In this document: positions 19,081 through 29,370 of the stretch, piece by piece
How positions within the stretch are numbered: the stretch's first letter is position 1
How the letters are laid out: the number at the start of each line of letters is the position of its first letter
NCBI RefSeq assembly: GCF_028858725.1
Contig: NC_084768.1
Coordinates: forward strand, 870,501 to 934,500
DNA: 64,000 bases
Reading direction: 5' to 3'
From: Colius striatus
Taxonomy: Eukaryota; Chordata; Aves; Coliiformes; Coliidae
Position numbers and translations under genes: made by a program
Notes under the pieces: generated by a model
Databases searched by the model: none
What the model saw: the letters and a program-made list of their open reading frames with translations, nothing else
What the model was told of the DNA's origin: nothing

Positions 19081-19188
19081 CCTGCTCTGCTGCTGCTGGG
19101 CACGAAGCTCAGCCCACTCAGTCGCCAGCTTCTGGTACTCCTCTGAGCACTTCTGCACCACCAACTGCTGCTCCGCCAGAAAAGTGCT
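19081..19188 (-). CDS. FBF1: FBF1 coiled-coil exon
   Basis: 36 codons: S-T-F-L-A-E-Q-Q-L, and on to L-A-T-E-W-A-E-L-R-A-Q-Q. Matches FBF1 L-A-A-E-W-A-E-F-S-A-Q-Q. GCAG acceptor, GTGAGG donor. Confidence 0.85.
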
Positions 19189-19531
19189 CTGCAGAATGTC
19201 ACAAGAGAGGGAGAGGCAAAGCACTGAGTCCCCTTTGCTGATGGATTTTTCTCCTTCAGCCCATCTCTGCCACCAAATATCAGGCAACACCCAGAAGCTG
19301 GTTCAAGCCCCCCAGTGCTTGGGGTGAGCCCTGCTTGGAGAGCTCAGCCCCAAGCTTCCAGCTGCCAGGGGACCGCTCTGATTGTGAGTCACTGCGCCTG
19401 GGGGTGGGATTGAGGGAGCAAAGTGCTGCAGCCCAGAACCCGGCTCCTTCCTCCACCACACAGCGCACTGCAGCCCCGCTCACACTCGGGGCACACGTGA
19501 ACAGCACCTGGAGCTGTCTGTCCCACCTCAC

Positions 19532-19654
19532 CTTGGCCCTCTCCAGCTCTGCTCGCTCCTTGGAGAGCTGCTGGCTCAGGACTTGCTGCCGCTCCTCCAG
19601 CGAGCGCTGCAGAGATCCCACTTGGCACTGCTCCGCCAGCGCCCTGCAGCGCTC
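19532..19654 (-). CDS. FBF1: FBF1 coiled-coil exon
   Basis: 41 codons ending S-K-E-R-A-E-L-E-R-A-K at GTGAGG. FBF1 has M-E-R-A-E-L-E-R-A-K. Confidence 0.87.
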
Positions 19655-19770
19655 CTGGGTTTGGACAGGGAGGAGAGACAGGGGCTGTTCCAGGCTCCTG
19701 GGACAACACATACCTATCCCAAACCCAGACAGGAGGGCTGACTCGGGCAAAAGAGACAGCCTGGGCTCAC

Positions 19771-19889
19771 CTGCTCCAGCTGCTGAGACTGCTCGCTCAG
19801 CCTGGCCTCCACTTTAGCAATCACGTCCTGGTGTCGTCTCTGTTCCTCCTCCATGTCCTTCTGCTGCTGCAACATCCTGTCTTGGAGCA
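19771..19889 (-). CDS. FBF1: FBF1 coiled-coil exon
   Basis: 119 bp: K-D-M-E-E-E-Q-R-R-H-Q-D-V-I, then A-R-L-S-E-Q-S-Q-Q-L-E-Q. GCGCAG acceptor, GTGAGC donor. The two-base start completes the codon left open by the exon at 20175. Confidence 0.87.
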
Positions 19890-20174
19890 CTGCGCAGAGG
19901 GAGCAGCCGAGCCACGAGCAGCACGAGGTGGGAAGCCCTCTCTGCACATACCATACTCACAGCGGAAGACCTGCATGCATTTGTGCTGCTCCCCTTCTGC
20001 ACATCCCCAGGACCCCACTTCGTAACGCAGACACCCCGAGGTGTTCAGTGGCCGAGGCAGGCCAGGCTTTGCCAGCCTCGGCTCCCAGTCCCTGCCTGAC
20101 TCAGGGCACCTTCTCCCCATTTGCTGGGTGCCTCCAGAGCCATTCCAGCACTGACAGATGGCTGACAGACGTAC

Positions 20175-20302
20175 CCCTGAGCTGCTGTGCCCACGTGGCC
20201 AGCTCCTGGGAGGTGCTGTGGTGCTTGGCCTCCACCTTGTGCCAGAGCTCGTGCAGATCACTGGAGAACTTCTCCATCCGCTCGATGACGCCGTTCAGAG
20301 AC
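20175..20302 (-). CDS. FBF1: FBF1 exon
   Basis: 128 bp: S-L-N-G-V-I-E-R-M-E-K-F-S-S-D-L-H-E-L-W, then T-S-Q-E-L. Very close to FBF1 S-L-N-S-I-I-H-Q-M-E-K-F-S-S-S-L-H-E-L. Donor GTACGT. Confidence 0.9.
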
Positions 20303-20584
20303 CTGCGGAGGAGAGCGAGGAGAAAGTCAACCCTGTGGCACATGCTTCACCTCACTGCGATGGAGGGGGAGATGTGGTGGGCCAAAGGCCAGGCAGTCCT
20401 GCCCTGCCCCTCTGTGGGTCACAGCAGAGCGGTGGGAAGACAGAGCTGCTGCTTAGGAGAGTACTGACAGAGAGCAAAGTGCTCAGCAGCCCTGTGAGAG
20501 GCAGCAGGGGGAAGAGGGGATGGGCTCTGTTGCCACAGTCTGAGGCTGGTTCCACAGGGAACACCACGGCCAGGGGGCTGGTAC

Positions 20585-20692
20585 CTGGTGTGTGACGTGG
20601 CGCTGGTCACCGCATCCACCTCCTGATCCTTCAGCCGCTGCAGCCGCCGCAGCTACTCGTCGTAGTCCTGGCGCAGCTCCTGGATGGACGTC
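20585..20692 (-). CDS. FBF1: FBF1 exon with in-frame TAG
   Basis: 108 bp with correct splice sites and phases. It reads E-L-R-Q-D-Y-D-E, then TAG (20653-20655), then L-R-R-L-Q-R-L-K-D-Q-E-V-D-A-V-T-S-A-T-S. FBF1 has Q at the stop position (E-E-Q-L-Q-R-L), so a single CAG-to-TAG change explains it. It would cut the protein in the middle of the coiled coil. Confidence 0.9.
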
Positions 20693-21154
20693 CTGCGGGA
20701 CACGGGTGAGGAGCCCGCCACGGGCTGTCTCAAAGCCGTGCTCCCCGTGACAGGCACTGTGCAAGAGGCCTGGTCATGGAGCTGAGTGGTGCCAGGAGCT
20801 GAGCTGGCGTGGTGGGCTGTCACAGGGCACGCCCCTGACAGGCATCCACATTTGGCACGGACCACATGCAGGGCTTAAGGGCTTCTCCACCAAAACCTGG
20901 CTTCTCATTGACCCAAACTACATGTGACACCAGTGGCTCACTGGACTGAGTAAAAAGGTAAAACATTCACTCTGAAATGGTACCTCCAGCCACATCTCCC
21001 TGTGCCAACCTACAAAGCAAATCCCCATTCCAAAAGCCACTGAGCCACCCACAGCCCAGTGCCTCTCGAGCCTCCTTTCACCGCAGCCCCAGGCTGTTCC
21101 CTGGTTCCTTTGCCAAGAGCAGGGCTACTAACCCCACGTGCGTGCTGCTCTCAC

Positions 21155-21361
21155 CTCTGCAGCTCTTGCAGCTGCTTCACCTCCAGCGTGTGCTGCTGCT
21201 CCAGTGCTGCCAGCTGCTGCTGGTGCTGTGCCCGCAGCTCTGCCTGCGCCTGCTCCGCGTCCTGGCTCTGCGACAGCAGCTGAGCCCTCAGCTGCTCCAG
21301 CTCCTGCCGCAGCCTCTCCTCCTGCCGCCCGTGGCTCTCCTCCAACACCTTCATTTGCCGC
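21155..21361 (-). CDS. FBF1: FBF1 coiled-coil exon
   Basis: 207 bp: Q-M-K-V-L-E-E-S-H-G-R-Q-E-E-R-L-R, then Q-D-A-E-Q-A-Q-A-E-L-R-A-Q-H-Q. Matches FBF1 A-E-Q-A-R-A-E-L-T-A-Q-H-Q-R. Donor GTGAGA. Confidence 0.88.
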
Positions 21362-21801
21362 CTGCTCGTAGAGGTCACACCAAGGGAGAAGTGTTGCTCT
21401 CGTGGCAATACCTGGAGCTCTCCACCCAAAGTGCACGTGGGGATTCAGATTAGTGTTGCTGTGCACATGGGAAACATTCGGCCTCTCCACAGTCAGAGCC
21501 TCAAACCCTCCTGTTGCTGCTCAGTGCATTGCACTGGCTGGGGACATGCTGGCAAAGAGCTCCTCCAAACCTGTTCCTCCTCCTCACCACCCACCAGACG
21601 GTGTTGGTCAGAGTGGACTCCAACCTTGGTTGTTCACCTGTGGGGCTGCTCTCTGTCCCCACCAGGTCCACCCCGACGTGCCTCTGTGCCTGTCCACCCC
21701 AAGGATGGACTGGGGAAGCAGCCCAGCCCTCCCTACCTCAGAGGAGATGGCTGCAGGCAAGGATCTGACAGAGGAGGGGAGCACAGGCAAGAGCCTGGTA
21801 C

Positions 21802-21902
21802 CTGTAGGGGCTCTCGAGAAGATCCAGGTTCTTCTGGTGCTGCTGCTGGAGACTCTCCAGCAACAGCCTCTGCTGCGTCCGCTCCACCTCCAGCATCTGG
21901 AC
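21802..21902 (-). CDS. FBF1: FBF1 coiled-coil exon
   Basis: 101 bp: L-E-V-E-R-T-Q-Q-R-L-L-L-E-S-L-Q-Q-Q-H. Like FBF1 L-E-L-E-R-A-Q-H-E-L-L-L-G-S-L-Q-Q-R-H. Donor GTACCA. Confidence 0.87.
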
Positions 21903-22106
21903 CTGCCGGGCACCCGGGGAGAAGGTCCTTGTGCTGCTCCAGGGACACAGCTCCCACAGCAGCACTCACTCAGTGGCCATGGCTACTTCTGGACAGAGAA
22001 GTTTCTCCTCTCTCCCCTGTCACTCTGATGCCATTGGAGTGGACATGAGCCCTTCTCCTCCCGCTGTGTCACCCGTGGCCCCCTTCCAGCAGGTGACGGG
22101 GCTCAC

Positions 22107-22241
22107 CTGGCTCTCCAGCTCTGCCACACGGGCCTGGGCGCTGACCAGAGCTGCCCGGCAGCCTGATGCATCCTCACAGAGCTGGGCAGTGCCATGCCCC
22201 GGCCTCCTCTCATGCAGCAAGCCCAGGCCTGAGGACTCTGC
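22107..22241 (-). CDS. FBF1: FBF1 exon
   Basis: 45 codons ending S-A-Q-A-R-V-A-E-L-E-S-Q at GTGAGC. FBF1 has S-Q-A-R-L-A-E-L-E-A-Q. Start of the coiled coil. Confidence 0.8.
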
Positions 22242-22332
22242 CTGTGGGGATGGAGAGGGAAGATCAAGGCCCTTCAGGATCCGTGGCTTTGTGGGGTGGC
22301 CATCAGCCCACACAGGAAGGCGTGTGTCTCAC

Positions 22333-22377
22333 CTGCAGCTGTGGGGCAGCCTGGAGACGTGTCCTGGGCGTGGGAAC
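22333..22377 (-). CDS. FBF1: FBF1 small exon
   Basis: 15 codons, V-P-T-P-R-T-R-L-Q-A-A-P-Q-L-Q, between CTGCAG and GTGAGA. Phase 0 on both sides; supported mainly by splice sites and position. Confidence 0.55.
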
Positions 22378-23091
22378 CTGCAGAGACACAGGGCTGCTGT
22401 CAGGCAGGTCAAGTCCTGAGGGAACGTTCTTCCTAGCCTGGGAGTGGTAATTCCCAGCTTACTGAGGCCCTTCCTCTACCCTTCCCCAGCCCAACCCTGT
22501 TGCTGGCCTGGCTCCCTTCTGATGCTCAGCAGCCCCTATCCCAGACAAAATGATGTTGGGCTCCTCTTGCTCTGGGGGCAGATTCAAGGAGAAGGCCGGC
22601 AGCTCTCGGGGAGACAGCAGCTGTCCTGCCATGAAGGCAGGGCAAGGAGGCCCAGGCAGATGTGAAAAAGGGGCTTCAAAGACAAAGCAAGAGCTGCCCT
22701 CTCTGCCAAAGGCTCTGATGGCCCTCCAGTGCTCTAGAAACCATCTCCGAGTATCCTCACTACCATGCTGAGGAAAATCCACTGAAGCCAATTCCTCTAT
22801 CAACTGCAATCTCTGCTGTTAATATGACGTATATGTGCCTGGAGAAGTCTGTACATGCTGCTCAGGCAATGCAGCAGTGTCAACTGCTGTGATTTACAAA
22901 GCATCCACAGCACATGTGCTTTGGTTTGATAAATACAACTTGTGGTATCCCAGAGCTCTCCCAACACTTTCCCTCCATGAACCCAGGCTCCCATGGATGC
23001 ACAGAGCTGGATGACGAGGAGCTGGCAGCAGAGGGCCATCAGCACAAGCCTGATCCTGCACCTCACAGGGCCACAGGCCCAGCAGACCTAC
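22378..23091 (-). other. FBF1 intron
   Basis: About 710 bp. An open stretch near 22560-22680 could be an unrecognised exon, but it has no convincing homology. Confidence 0.4.
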
Positions 23092-23150
23092 CTGAGCAAG
23101 TGGGACAGGGCCCTGCACCTCCTGCTCTCCTGGCAATAAGGCTGTAGAGG
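23092..23150 (-). CDS. FBF1: FBF1 small exon
   Basis: 59 bp (2+19 codons): S-T-A-L-L-P-G-E-Q-E-V-Q-G-P-V-P-L-A-Q. TTTCAG acceptor, GTAGGT donor. Proline-rich region; phases agree with both neighbours. Confidence 0.5.
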
Positions 23151-23811
23151 CTGAAAATGGAACAAGTCTGCCATTCAGACATGGCAACAGTAATCATCCC
23201 CTCCCAGAAGGACAAAGGTCTGGCTCTCCTGGGCAGAGTGAGAAGGGTCCTGCTCTGCTCTGGTGGGTGGTGATGGGGACAGAGGGTCAGGCAGGCCTGT
23301 CCATTCCTGCACCCCCACAATGCTGGCACTCTGCCCTGCACAGAAAGGCTGAGGGCAAAGCATGGCTCCTCCTCCATCTCCATCACCTAGGGAGGAGGCT
23401 GAATCCTAAAAGAGTTGCTTTCAGTAGGCTCTGAACTGGTGCACAGCTTCAGCCCAGACACAGCACTAGTGGGACCAGCACGTGGGCAGGAAGAGGGAAG
23501 GGGGAAGAGAGAAAGGACAGCATGAACTCATGCCCACCAAGAGAAACCAAGTCTTTTGCAGCCCTCTGAAAGTCCAAAGGCAGCCCTGCAGAGTTCAGTG
23601 TGCCCCAGCACCGCGTCTCCACCACACCACAAAAGGGGGATGGTGGGATCCTGCAGCGTGGCAACCTGCTCCCACACCGGCTGCTCAAAGCCTGGGCAGC
23701 AACTCCATGGCCAAGGGTAATGCTGTGCCTCCTGATTTGTTCTTGTTTTGCAGGGCAGGGGGAGCCTCTCTGCATCCTGCTGCCCAAGCTGCACAATCCC
23801 AGGAAACGCAC

Positions 23812-23906
23812 CCAGAGCGCTGGTGTCTCCGGAGGGATCCTCCTTCTCAGCCTCCGACGTCTGAGCTGAGGCTCCTTTCGTGGTGCTGAGCCAGGGCACC
23901 GGCTGC
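23812..23906 (-). CDS. FBF1: FBF1 proline/acidic linker exon
   Basis: 95 bp: Q-P-V-P-W-L-S-T-T-K, then E-A-E-K-E-D-P-S-G-D-T-S-A-L. CTGCAG acceptor, GTGCGT donor. Weakly conserved FBF1 linker, placed by phase. Confidence 0.5.
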
Positions 23907-24184
23907 CTGCAGGGGCAGAGACACAAGTGATGCACAGCAGGGAGAGGCACACAGATATTGCTCTGCTTGCTATTGAAGTTGAAAGCTTGGCTTTCCTAGT
24001 GCTCCAACAGACAAGAACCCAACCCACCTGCCGAGCTGCCCTCCCTCCTAGCTACAGAGGTCTCAGGCCCAAAGGGATCGCTGCTGGCTCCCAGCCCCCC
24101 CGACCCCCCCACTGCACACACGCAGCTGCTTTCTGCAGGACATCTGTCCCACGGAGGGTGCCCGAGAGCTGACAGAGGCCTTAC

Positions 24185-24259
24185 CCAGAGCTGTCTGCAC
24201 TGGCTGTGTCCTGCAGGGCAGCTGCCTGCTGTGGGGCTCCTGTGGAGGCGGCTGGATGG
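24185..24259 (-). CDS. FBF1: FBF1 linker exon
   Basis: 75 bp after CCTGCAG, ending at GTAAGG. In the frame set by the exon at 24851 it reads H-P-A-A-S-T-G-A-P-Q-Q and ends D-S-S-G. FBF1 has H-L-A-G-T-A-G-H-P-P here. Confidence 0.5.
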
Positions 24260-24720
24260 CTGCAGGCACAAACACCAGATGTGGAAGAGCTCAGGGAAGG
24301 CAAGATCCTGTCCCCAACACCAATTCCTGCCTTGCAGCTGAAAGCCTCTGTCTCAAAACCTCCATCACTGCTGTTCCTACTCGTTTCATCCCTGCTCGCC
24401 CCAGACAGCAGCAGCCCCAGCTAACACAGCCCTGCACATCACACACAGCTCTCTGCAATTCCCTTCTGAGCCCCATTCCAACGGCACAAGGCTCAACCTG
24501 TGCCGGTGTAAACTCAGCAGGAGAAGGCGGTGTGTCTGGAACTAGGAGGAATGAAGGGGAATACAGACAGCAACAATGAACACAGCATGTGCTGTGGGGC
24601 TGTGCTCATCCAGGACAGCTCTGCAAGACCTGGGACAGTGGGTGCGATTCTGGCCACAACAGCAAGGTGAGCCTGGAGGGCTGCAGGCTGGATCAAGTAG
24701 GAGAAAGCCCTGCGCTAATA

Positions 24721-25362
24721 CTCCACCCCAAGACAAACTAGCGCGTAAAACTAATGGCTTCAATCTGAGACGAGGCTTTGGGAGAGGTGCTGCTGGAGCA
24801 GCTACACGTGGAGCAAACGGGAGCAGCGTGGCCATCAACTGTGCCTTTACCTGACAGCAGGACGGGGATGCAGCCTTTCCCCTGGGGCCTCCGAGGCCTC
24901 GGCATTCCTCTCCTGGGCCTTGGTCTGCGCTTGGGCTTTCTTGCGAGCCAAGGCAGCGATCAGCCAGTCCTCCTCCTCCAGCGGGGCCGCTTTAGCCGCC
25001 GCCTCCTCTGCAGCCGGGACGTGGCTGGCGGGGCCAGGCCGTGCGGCCGGGGCAGGGCTGGGGCGGCTCACGGCAGGGCTGCCCTTCGCTGCAGGCAGCG
25101 GCTCCCACTCACACCAATCCTCATCCTTCAGGCCCAGCCAGTCGGCTCCAGCCGCCCTGCCCCGCACCGTGCGCCTGCTGCCTGCAGGAGCAGCTTTGGG
25201 GTGCAGCTCTGCTTTCACTTGGCTGCTCATGTCGCTGGAAAACCTGCCGCAAGGAGAAGCAGTTCCATCTGTGCCCGAGGGGCCCCGGGAACCCTGCCCC
25301 TGGGAGGGAGCTCTGCCTGCAAGGGGACCCCAGGGCTCCTGCCTGCCCTGTCGCAGGGGCAG
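24721..25362. repeat. duplicated 642-bp block, copy in normal FBF1 position
   Basis: Same length and colinear with 26927-27568, with about 11 differences. Contains one whole FBF1 exon and both splice sites. Confidence 0.95.
24851..25243 (-). CDS. FBF1: FBF1 A-D-W-L-G-L-K-D-E-D exon
   Basis: 393 bp. F-S-S-D-M-S-S-Q-V-K, then G-A-D-W-L-G-L-K-D-E-D-W, then E-E-E-D-W-L-I-A-A-L-A-R-K-K-A-Q. FBF1 has G-A-D-W-L-G-L-K-D-E-D and E-D-W-L-S-H-A-L-S-R-K-K. GGCAG acceptor, GTAAAG donor. Confidence 0.92.
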
Positions 25363-25399
25363 TGTGCCTGGAGCTAGGGACACACACGCAGCACCACAC

Positions 25400-25502
25400 C
25401 TGACAGACCGCCTCCTCGCCAGCGGGCTCTTGGGTGTGGAGGCCACCGAAGACTTGTACACGCCAGACACATCATCTTTCCTCTTCCAGTCCTCTTCCTT
25501 GT
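25400..25502 (-). CDS. FBF1: FBF1 exon
   Basis: 103 bp: K-E-E-D-W-K-R-K-D-D-V-S-G-V-Y, then L-A-R-R-R-S-V-R. FBF1 has S-R-R-Q-S-V-S-R-F-F at the join with the next exon. Donor GTGTGG is weak. Confidence 0.72.
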
Positions 25503-25740
25503 CTGTTCAAACAAGCAGCCTTGAGTCAATGCCCAGAGGAGCAACTGGGTGCAAAGACGCCAGCCCCCCTGCTCCTCTGCAGCTACATGTGGCGCCACAC
25601 ATTCCTCCCCACAGCCTTGTGGCTGGCATACCTCTAATGCAACCCCTTTGGCTCTCCTTCCACTTTTTGTTCCCAGATGAAGACATCCCCTGCTCATTCC
25701 CAATCAAGTTGTGAAGACAAAAGTAAAATCTCCCTCTAAC

Positions 25741-25888
25741 CTTTCTCAGGAGCTAACAGCTTCCCTGGGGCTTTAGCTCGTCCTTCTCCCAAGGAACCCC
25801 ATTCCTCAGGACCTTTCACAGCTGTCTTCTCTGCTGCAGAACTGGGCTTTGATATCCCCAGGAGATCAGCTTCCAGGTCATCCATATC
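25741..25888 (-). CDS. FBF1: FBF1 exon
   Basis: 148 bp: D-M-D-D-L-E-A-D-L-L-G-I-S-K-P-S-S-A-A-E-K. FBF1 has D-L-D-G-M-D-A-D-I-L-G-L-K-K-S-N-S-A. CCCAG acceptor, GTTAGA donor. Confidence 0.85.
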
Positions 25889-26025
25889 CTGGGAAGCAAG
25901 GGGACAAGGATGGGAGCAGGGTGAGCACTGCTAAGGCCTCAGTGTCACTGCTCCCTTTGGAAGCTGATGCTGGAGGCCACGGCTGGAGGCACGGTGTGGG
26001 GAGAGGGAGGCATTTCCACACTCAC

Positions 26026-26076
26026 CTTCAGGTTCTGCAGCAGATTCTCCGCGTCTGTGGCAGAGGCCCTGGGTCC
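26026..26076 (-). CDS. FBF1: FBF1 small exon
   Basis: 17 codons, G-P-R-A-S-A-T-D-A-E-N-L-L-Q-N-L-K. ACACAG acceptor, GTGAGT donor. Parallels FBF1 S-E-A-D-P-Q-A-L-L-Q-A-M-K. Confidence 0.72.
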
Positions 26077-26580
26077 CTGTGTGCCAGGGAGGGGAGAGAT
26101 CAGAGATGAGCAGACTTTGGAAACTTCCCCCCCTCACTCCAGCCCCTGCTTTTCCTCGGTTTATGAGAAAGAAGAGCACACGACCACCTTTGGGTGCCCT
26201 TCTCACTCAAAACCTCCCTGTGCCTTGCTTCTGTTGCTGAGATTCTGCTGCCTCAGGGACAAGCATCAGGAAAACTCAAAGGCATTGATTTGAGCAAGCG
26301 TTCTTCTTACAACACTTTCCCTGAAGTGCACCCAGGAAGGCTGCAGCAGCACGTAATTCCTGGCACCTGGAAGCCTTTCTCCCCCCATCCACCCACTCCC
26401 CTGTCCCATCTTCCCCACTCCACAGGGATGCCACAGAGGGGTTACCTCTTCAGACACATTGCACAGTCCATCTCCCATATCCCACTACGGACTTGGACAC
26501 GGGGAGATCAGGGGCAATCTTAGCCCAGCCCAGTCCCAGCCCTTGACACACTTGGGCTCTCTCCTGAAATCCAGACTCAC

Positions 26581-26630
26581 CCCTGCGGCTTTGCTGTCGT
26601 CTGCAGAGAGCTTGCTGAAGAAATCATCCC
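26581..26630 (-). CDS. FBF1: FBF1 N-terminal exon
   Basis: 50 bp: G-D-D-F-F-S-K-L-S-A-D-D-S-K-A-A-G. FBF1 has L-G-D-D-V-F-S-T-M-A-G. TTCTAG acceptor, GTGAGT donor. It is the most 5' coding exon I can place. Confidence 0.75.
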
Positions 26631-26926
26631 CTAGAACAGAGCTGTGACACAAGCCTGAGTGTTAGCAGCACCACACGTGAGCTCAGCAAGAGTGTCCTAA
26701 GGACAGCCAGGCCAGGCAGTGGGAAATGGAGAGAGCACACGGCCACACCACAGCAGCCCCATCACAAAACATACAATGAGGCTCAAATAGCACTGCGATA
26801 AAAGACTGCAGTGCTGGGACTACTGCATTTAAGCAAGGAGCCGTTCAAAGGGAGATTTACAGCAGATGTAGTGGGTTGGCGGCACCCAGCTCTTGCTACA
26901 CAGCTTCAGGTGCTGGGCTCCCAGGG

Positions 26927-27568
26927 CTCCACCCCAGGACAAACTAGTGCTTAAAACTAATGGCCTCGATCTGAGACGAGGCTTTGGGAGAGGTGCTGCT
27001 GGAGCAGCTACACGTGGAGCAAACGGGAGCAGCGTGGCCATCAACTGTGCCTTTACCTGACAGCAGGACGGGGATGCAGCCTTTCCCCTGGGGCCTCCGA
27101 GGCCTCGGCATTCCTCTCCTGGGCCTTGGCCTGCGCTTGGGCTTTCTTGCGAGCCAAGGCAGCGATCAGCCAGTCCTCCTCCTCCAGCGGGGCCGCTTTA
27201 GCCGCCGCCTCCTCTGCAGCCGGGACGTGGCTGGCGGGGCCAGGCCGTGCGGCCGGGGCAGGGCTGGGGCGGCTCACGGCAGGGCTGCCCTTCGCTGCAG
27301 GCAGCGGCTCCCACTCACACCAATCCTCATCCTTCCAGCCCAGCCAGTCGGCTCCAGCCGCCCTGCCCCGCACCGTGCGCCTGCTGCCTGCAGGAGCAGC
27401 TTTGGGGTGCAGCTCTGCTTTCACCTGGCTGCTCATGTCGCTGGAAAACCTGCCGCAAGGAGAAGCAGTTCCATCTGTGCCCGAGGGGCCCCGGGAACCC
27501 TGCCCCTGGGAGGGAGCCCTGCCTGCAAGAGGACCCCAGGGCCCCTGCCTGCCCTGTCGCAGGGGCAG
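26927..27568. repeat. duplicated 642-bp block, upstream out-of-order copy
   Basis: Near-identical to 24721-25362 but located 5' of the first placed FBF1 exon, so the exon it carries is out of order. Confidence 0.95.
27057..27449 (-). pseudogene. FBF1: extra copy of the FBF1 A-D-W-L-G exon
   Basis: 393 bp with the same acceptor, donor and open frame as 24851-25243. Three base differences, including L-to-W in W-L-G-L. Inclusion between exon 1 and the 26581-26630 exon would place a mid-protein module at the N-terminus. Confidence 0.85.
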
Positions 27569-28469
27569 ATCTACAGATTGGGTACAGGGAAGCACACGAG
27601 TGTACGTGCCTCTCAGACTTTCCCTGGGTGTTTTAGCCTACAGAGAAAGACAAATTCCCACATTAGAATATCAAGCAGGTCTCACCTGGACTTCCCCAAA
27701 ACATATTTAAGCCACAGGCAGCTTTCTCCTGAACAGCCCATGAGCAACACTGAAGCCCTCTTCATACCCACACTGTCTGGGAAACAGCATATGAAACCAG
27801 GGGCACCACAGACATATTGGCAACTTCAGAAACACCAGTGGGCACAGCCTCTCCTGACTGACAGCTGGGCAAAAGCCTCCAGCCCTTGGCATCACTTATG
27901 CCTCCAAACAGAGGTACCAGAGGTTGCTCTCATGGCCAGTGACACTTTCCTGCAACCAATCTCCCTCTCCTGCTCAGGGCCCCTCTGCAGCCTGCCAGCC
28001 TGGCTCCAAGGCACTCCAAACAAAGCTTCAGCTGAATCTTCAAAACCACCCCACACTCCCCAAAGCAGTCTCGAGCTCCTGCAGTGGTTTGCATGGCAAA
28101 CATTACACTGACATTAAGCTCTGCAAAATACCCTGAGAGGCAGCAAGCGCCACCCGCACTGCCCCATGAGTGCTGACCCAAGCAGAGCCCATGGGGCTCC
28201 CGCTCTGCCCAAAGCCTGGTGATCACCTGGGGGAGGAGGCAAGCAGAAGAGGAAGGAGGAAAGAAAACCTCATCTCTTTGGGTCTGGAGCACCCACGGGA
28301 TCCCAAATAAGTGGGACAACTGAACAACACAAGGAGGGAATGAACAATTCTAAAGACTGCAAAGGAGCAATGCTCAGTGTCACTGCTCACTGCCTGCAGC
28401 CTAATGCTCAGCCCAGTGCCCAGCCCCATGTCCAGCCCAGTGCCCAGCCCAGTGCTCACCTGATGCTGA
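27569..28469. other. FBF1 upstream intron with paralogous repeat
   Basis: No exon recognised. 27846-28010 resembles 30014-30350 in two blocks (GACTGACAGCTGGGCAAA and CAGGGCCCCTCTGCAGCCTG), so the two are diverged copies of one unidentified sequence. Confidence 0.5.
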
Positions 28470-29370
28470 CTCGAGCTCAGATGGAGATCAGATGAGCCTC
28501 AGATGATCCTTGGCCTGGAGCTCAGATGGACCTCAACCCGGAGCTCAGAGGGAACTAATCCTGGAGCTGAGCCCAGAGCTCACGCGGAGCTCAGAGGGAC
28601 CTCAGCCCAGATCTCAGACTGAGCTCAGACGGACCTCAGCCCGGAGCTCAGATGGACCTCAGCCTGGAGCTCAAAGGAAGCTCAGACAGACCTCAGCCCA
28701 GAGCTCAGAGGGAGCTCAGCCAGGAGCTCAGGGGGAGCTCAGAGGGAGCTCAGCCAAGATCTCCAACTGAGCTCAGACGGACCTCAGCCCGGAGCTCAGA
28801 CGGACCTCAACCCGGAGCTCAGACGGACCTCAGCCTGGAGTTCAGATGGACCTCAGCCTGGAGCTCAAACGAAGCTCAGACAGACCTCAGCCCAGAGCTC
28901 AGAGGGAGCTCAGCCCGGAGCTCAGGGGGAGCTCAGACGGACCTCAGCCCGGAGCTCAGCCCAGAGCTCAGAGAGAGCTCAGCCAGACCTCAGCCCGGAG
29001 CTCAGAGGGACCTCAGCCCGGAGCTCAGCCCAGAGCTCAGACGGACCTCAGCCCAGAGCTCAGAGGGACCTCAGCCTGGAGCTCAGACAGACCTCAGCCT
29101 GGAGCTCAGACAGACCTCAGCCTGGAGCTCAGAGGGACCTCAGCCCGGAGCTCAGAGAGAGCTCAGCCCGGAGCTCAGAGGGAGCTCAGCCCAGACCTCA
29201 GCCCAGAGCTCAGAGGGAGCTCAGACAGACCTCAGCCCGGAGCTCAGGGGGAGCTCAGCCCGGAGCTCAGACGAAGTTCAGCAGAAGCTCAGCCGCAGCT
29301 CGCTGGGAGCTCAGACGAAGCTCGGCCGGGGCTCAGCCGCGGCTCGCCGGGAGCTCGGACGAAGCTCGGC
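28470..29370. repeat. 23-bp minisatellite rich in GAGCTC
   Basis: About 38 imperfect copies of a unit such as CAGCCCGGAGCTCAGACGG plus ACCT. Variants with CAGCCTGG and CAGCCCAGA alternate. The long open frames across it are repeat artefacts. It begins right after the GTGAGT donor of the probable FBF1 first exon. Confidence 0.93.

Larger units (their letters stand above)
15848..26630 (-). pseudogene. FBF1: FBF1 copy: 23 phase-consistent coding exons, one nonsense codon, retroviral tail
   Basis: Fas-binding factor 1 is a coiled-coil distal-appendage protein of the centriole/cilium base, also at epithelial junctions. All coding exons listed separately run right to left here and join without a phase conflict. 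The protein order is an acidic N-terminal region (G-D-D-F-F-S), the A-D-W-L-G-L-K-D-E-D module, a proline-rich middle, a long coiled coil with S-A-T-S-H-T-R-S-L-N and E-K-F-S-S-D-L-H-E-L, and the C-terminal F-L-E-N-E-E-F-Y-L-E-S-L. This matches FBF1 throughout. Lesions: TAG at 20653-20655 within the coiled coil, and a last exon that passes into ERV pol. Initiator exons (the usual M-A-P-K region) were not found between 26631 and 29380. It could be a decaying duplicate, or a functional gene if the TAG is a polymorphism or error. Confidence 0.85.

Noticed and set aside
24778-25714. Long plus-strand frames opposite the FBF1 exon and its duplicate (26984-28111)
   Set aside because: Shadows of the GC-rich minus-strand exon; they cross its real splice sites.
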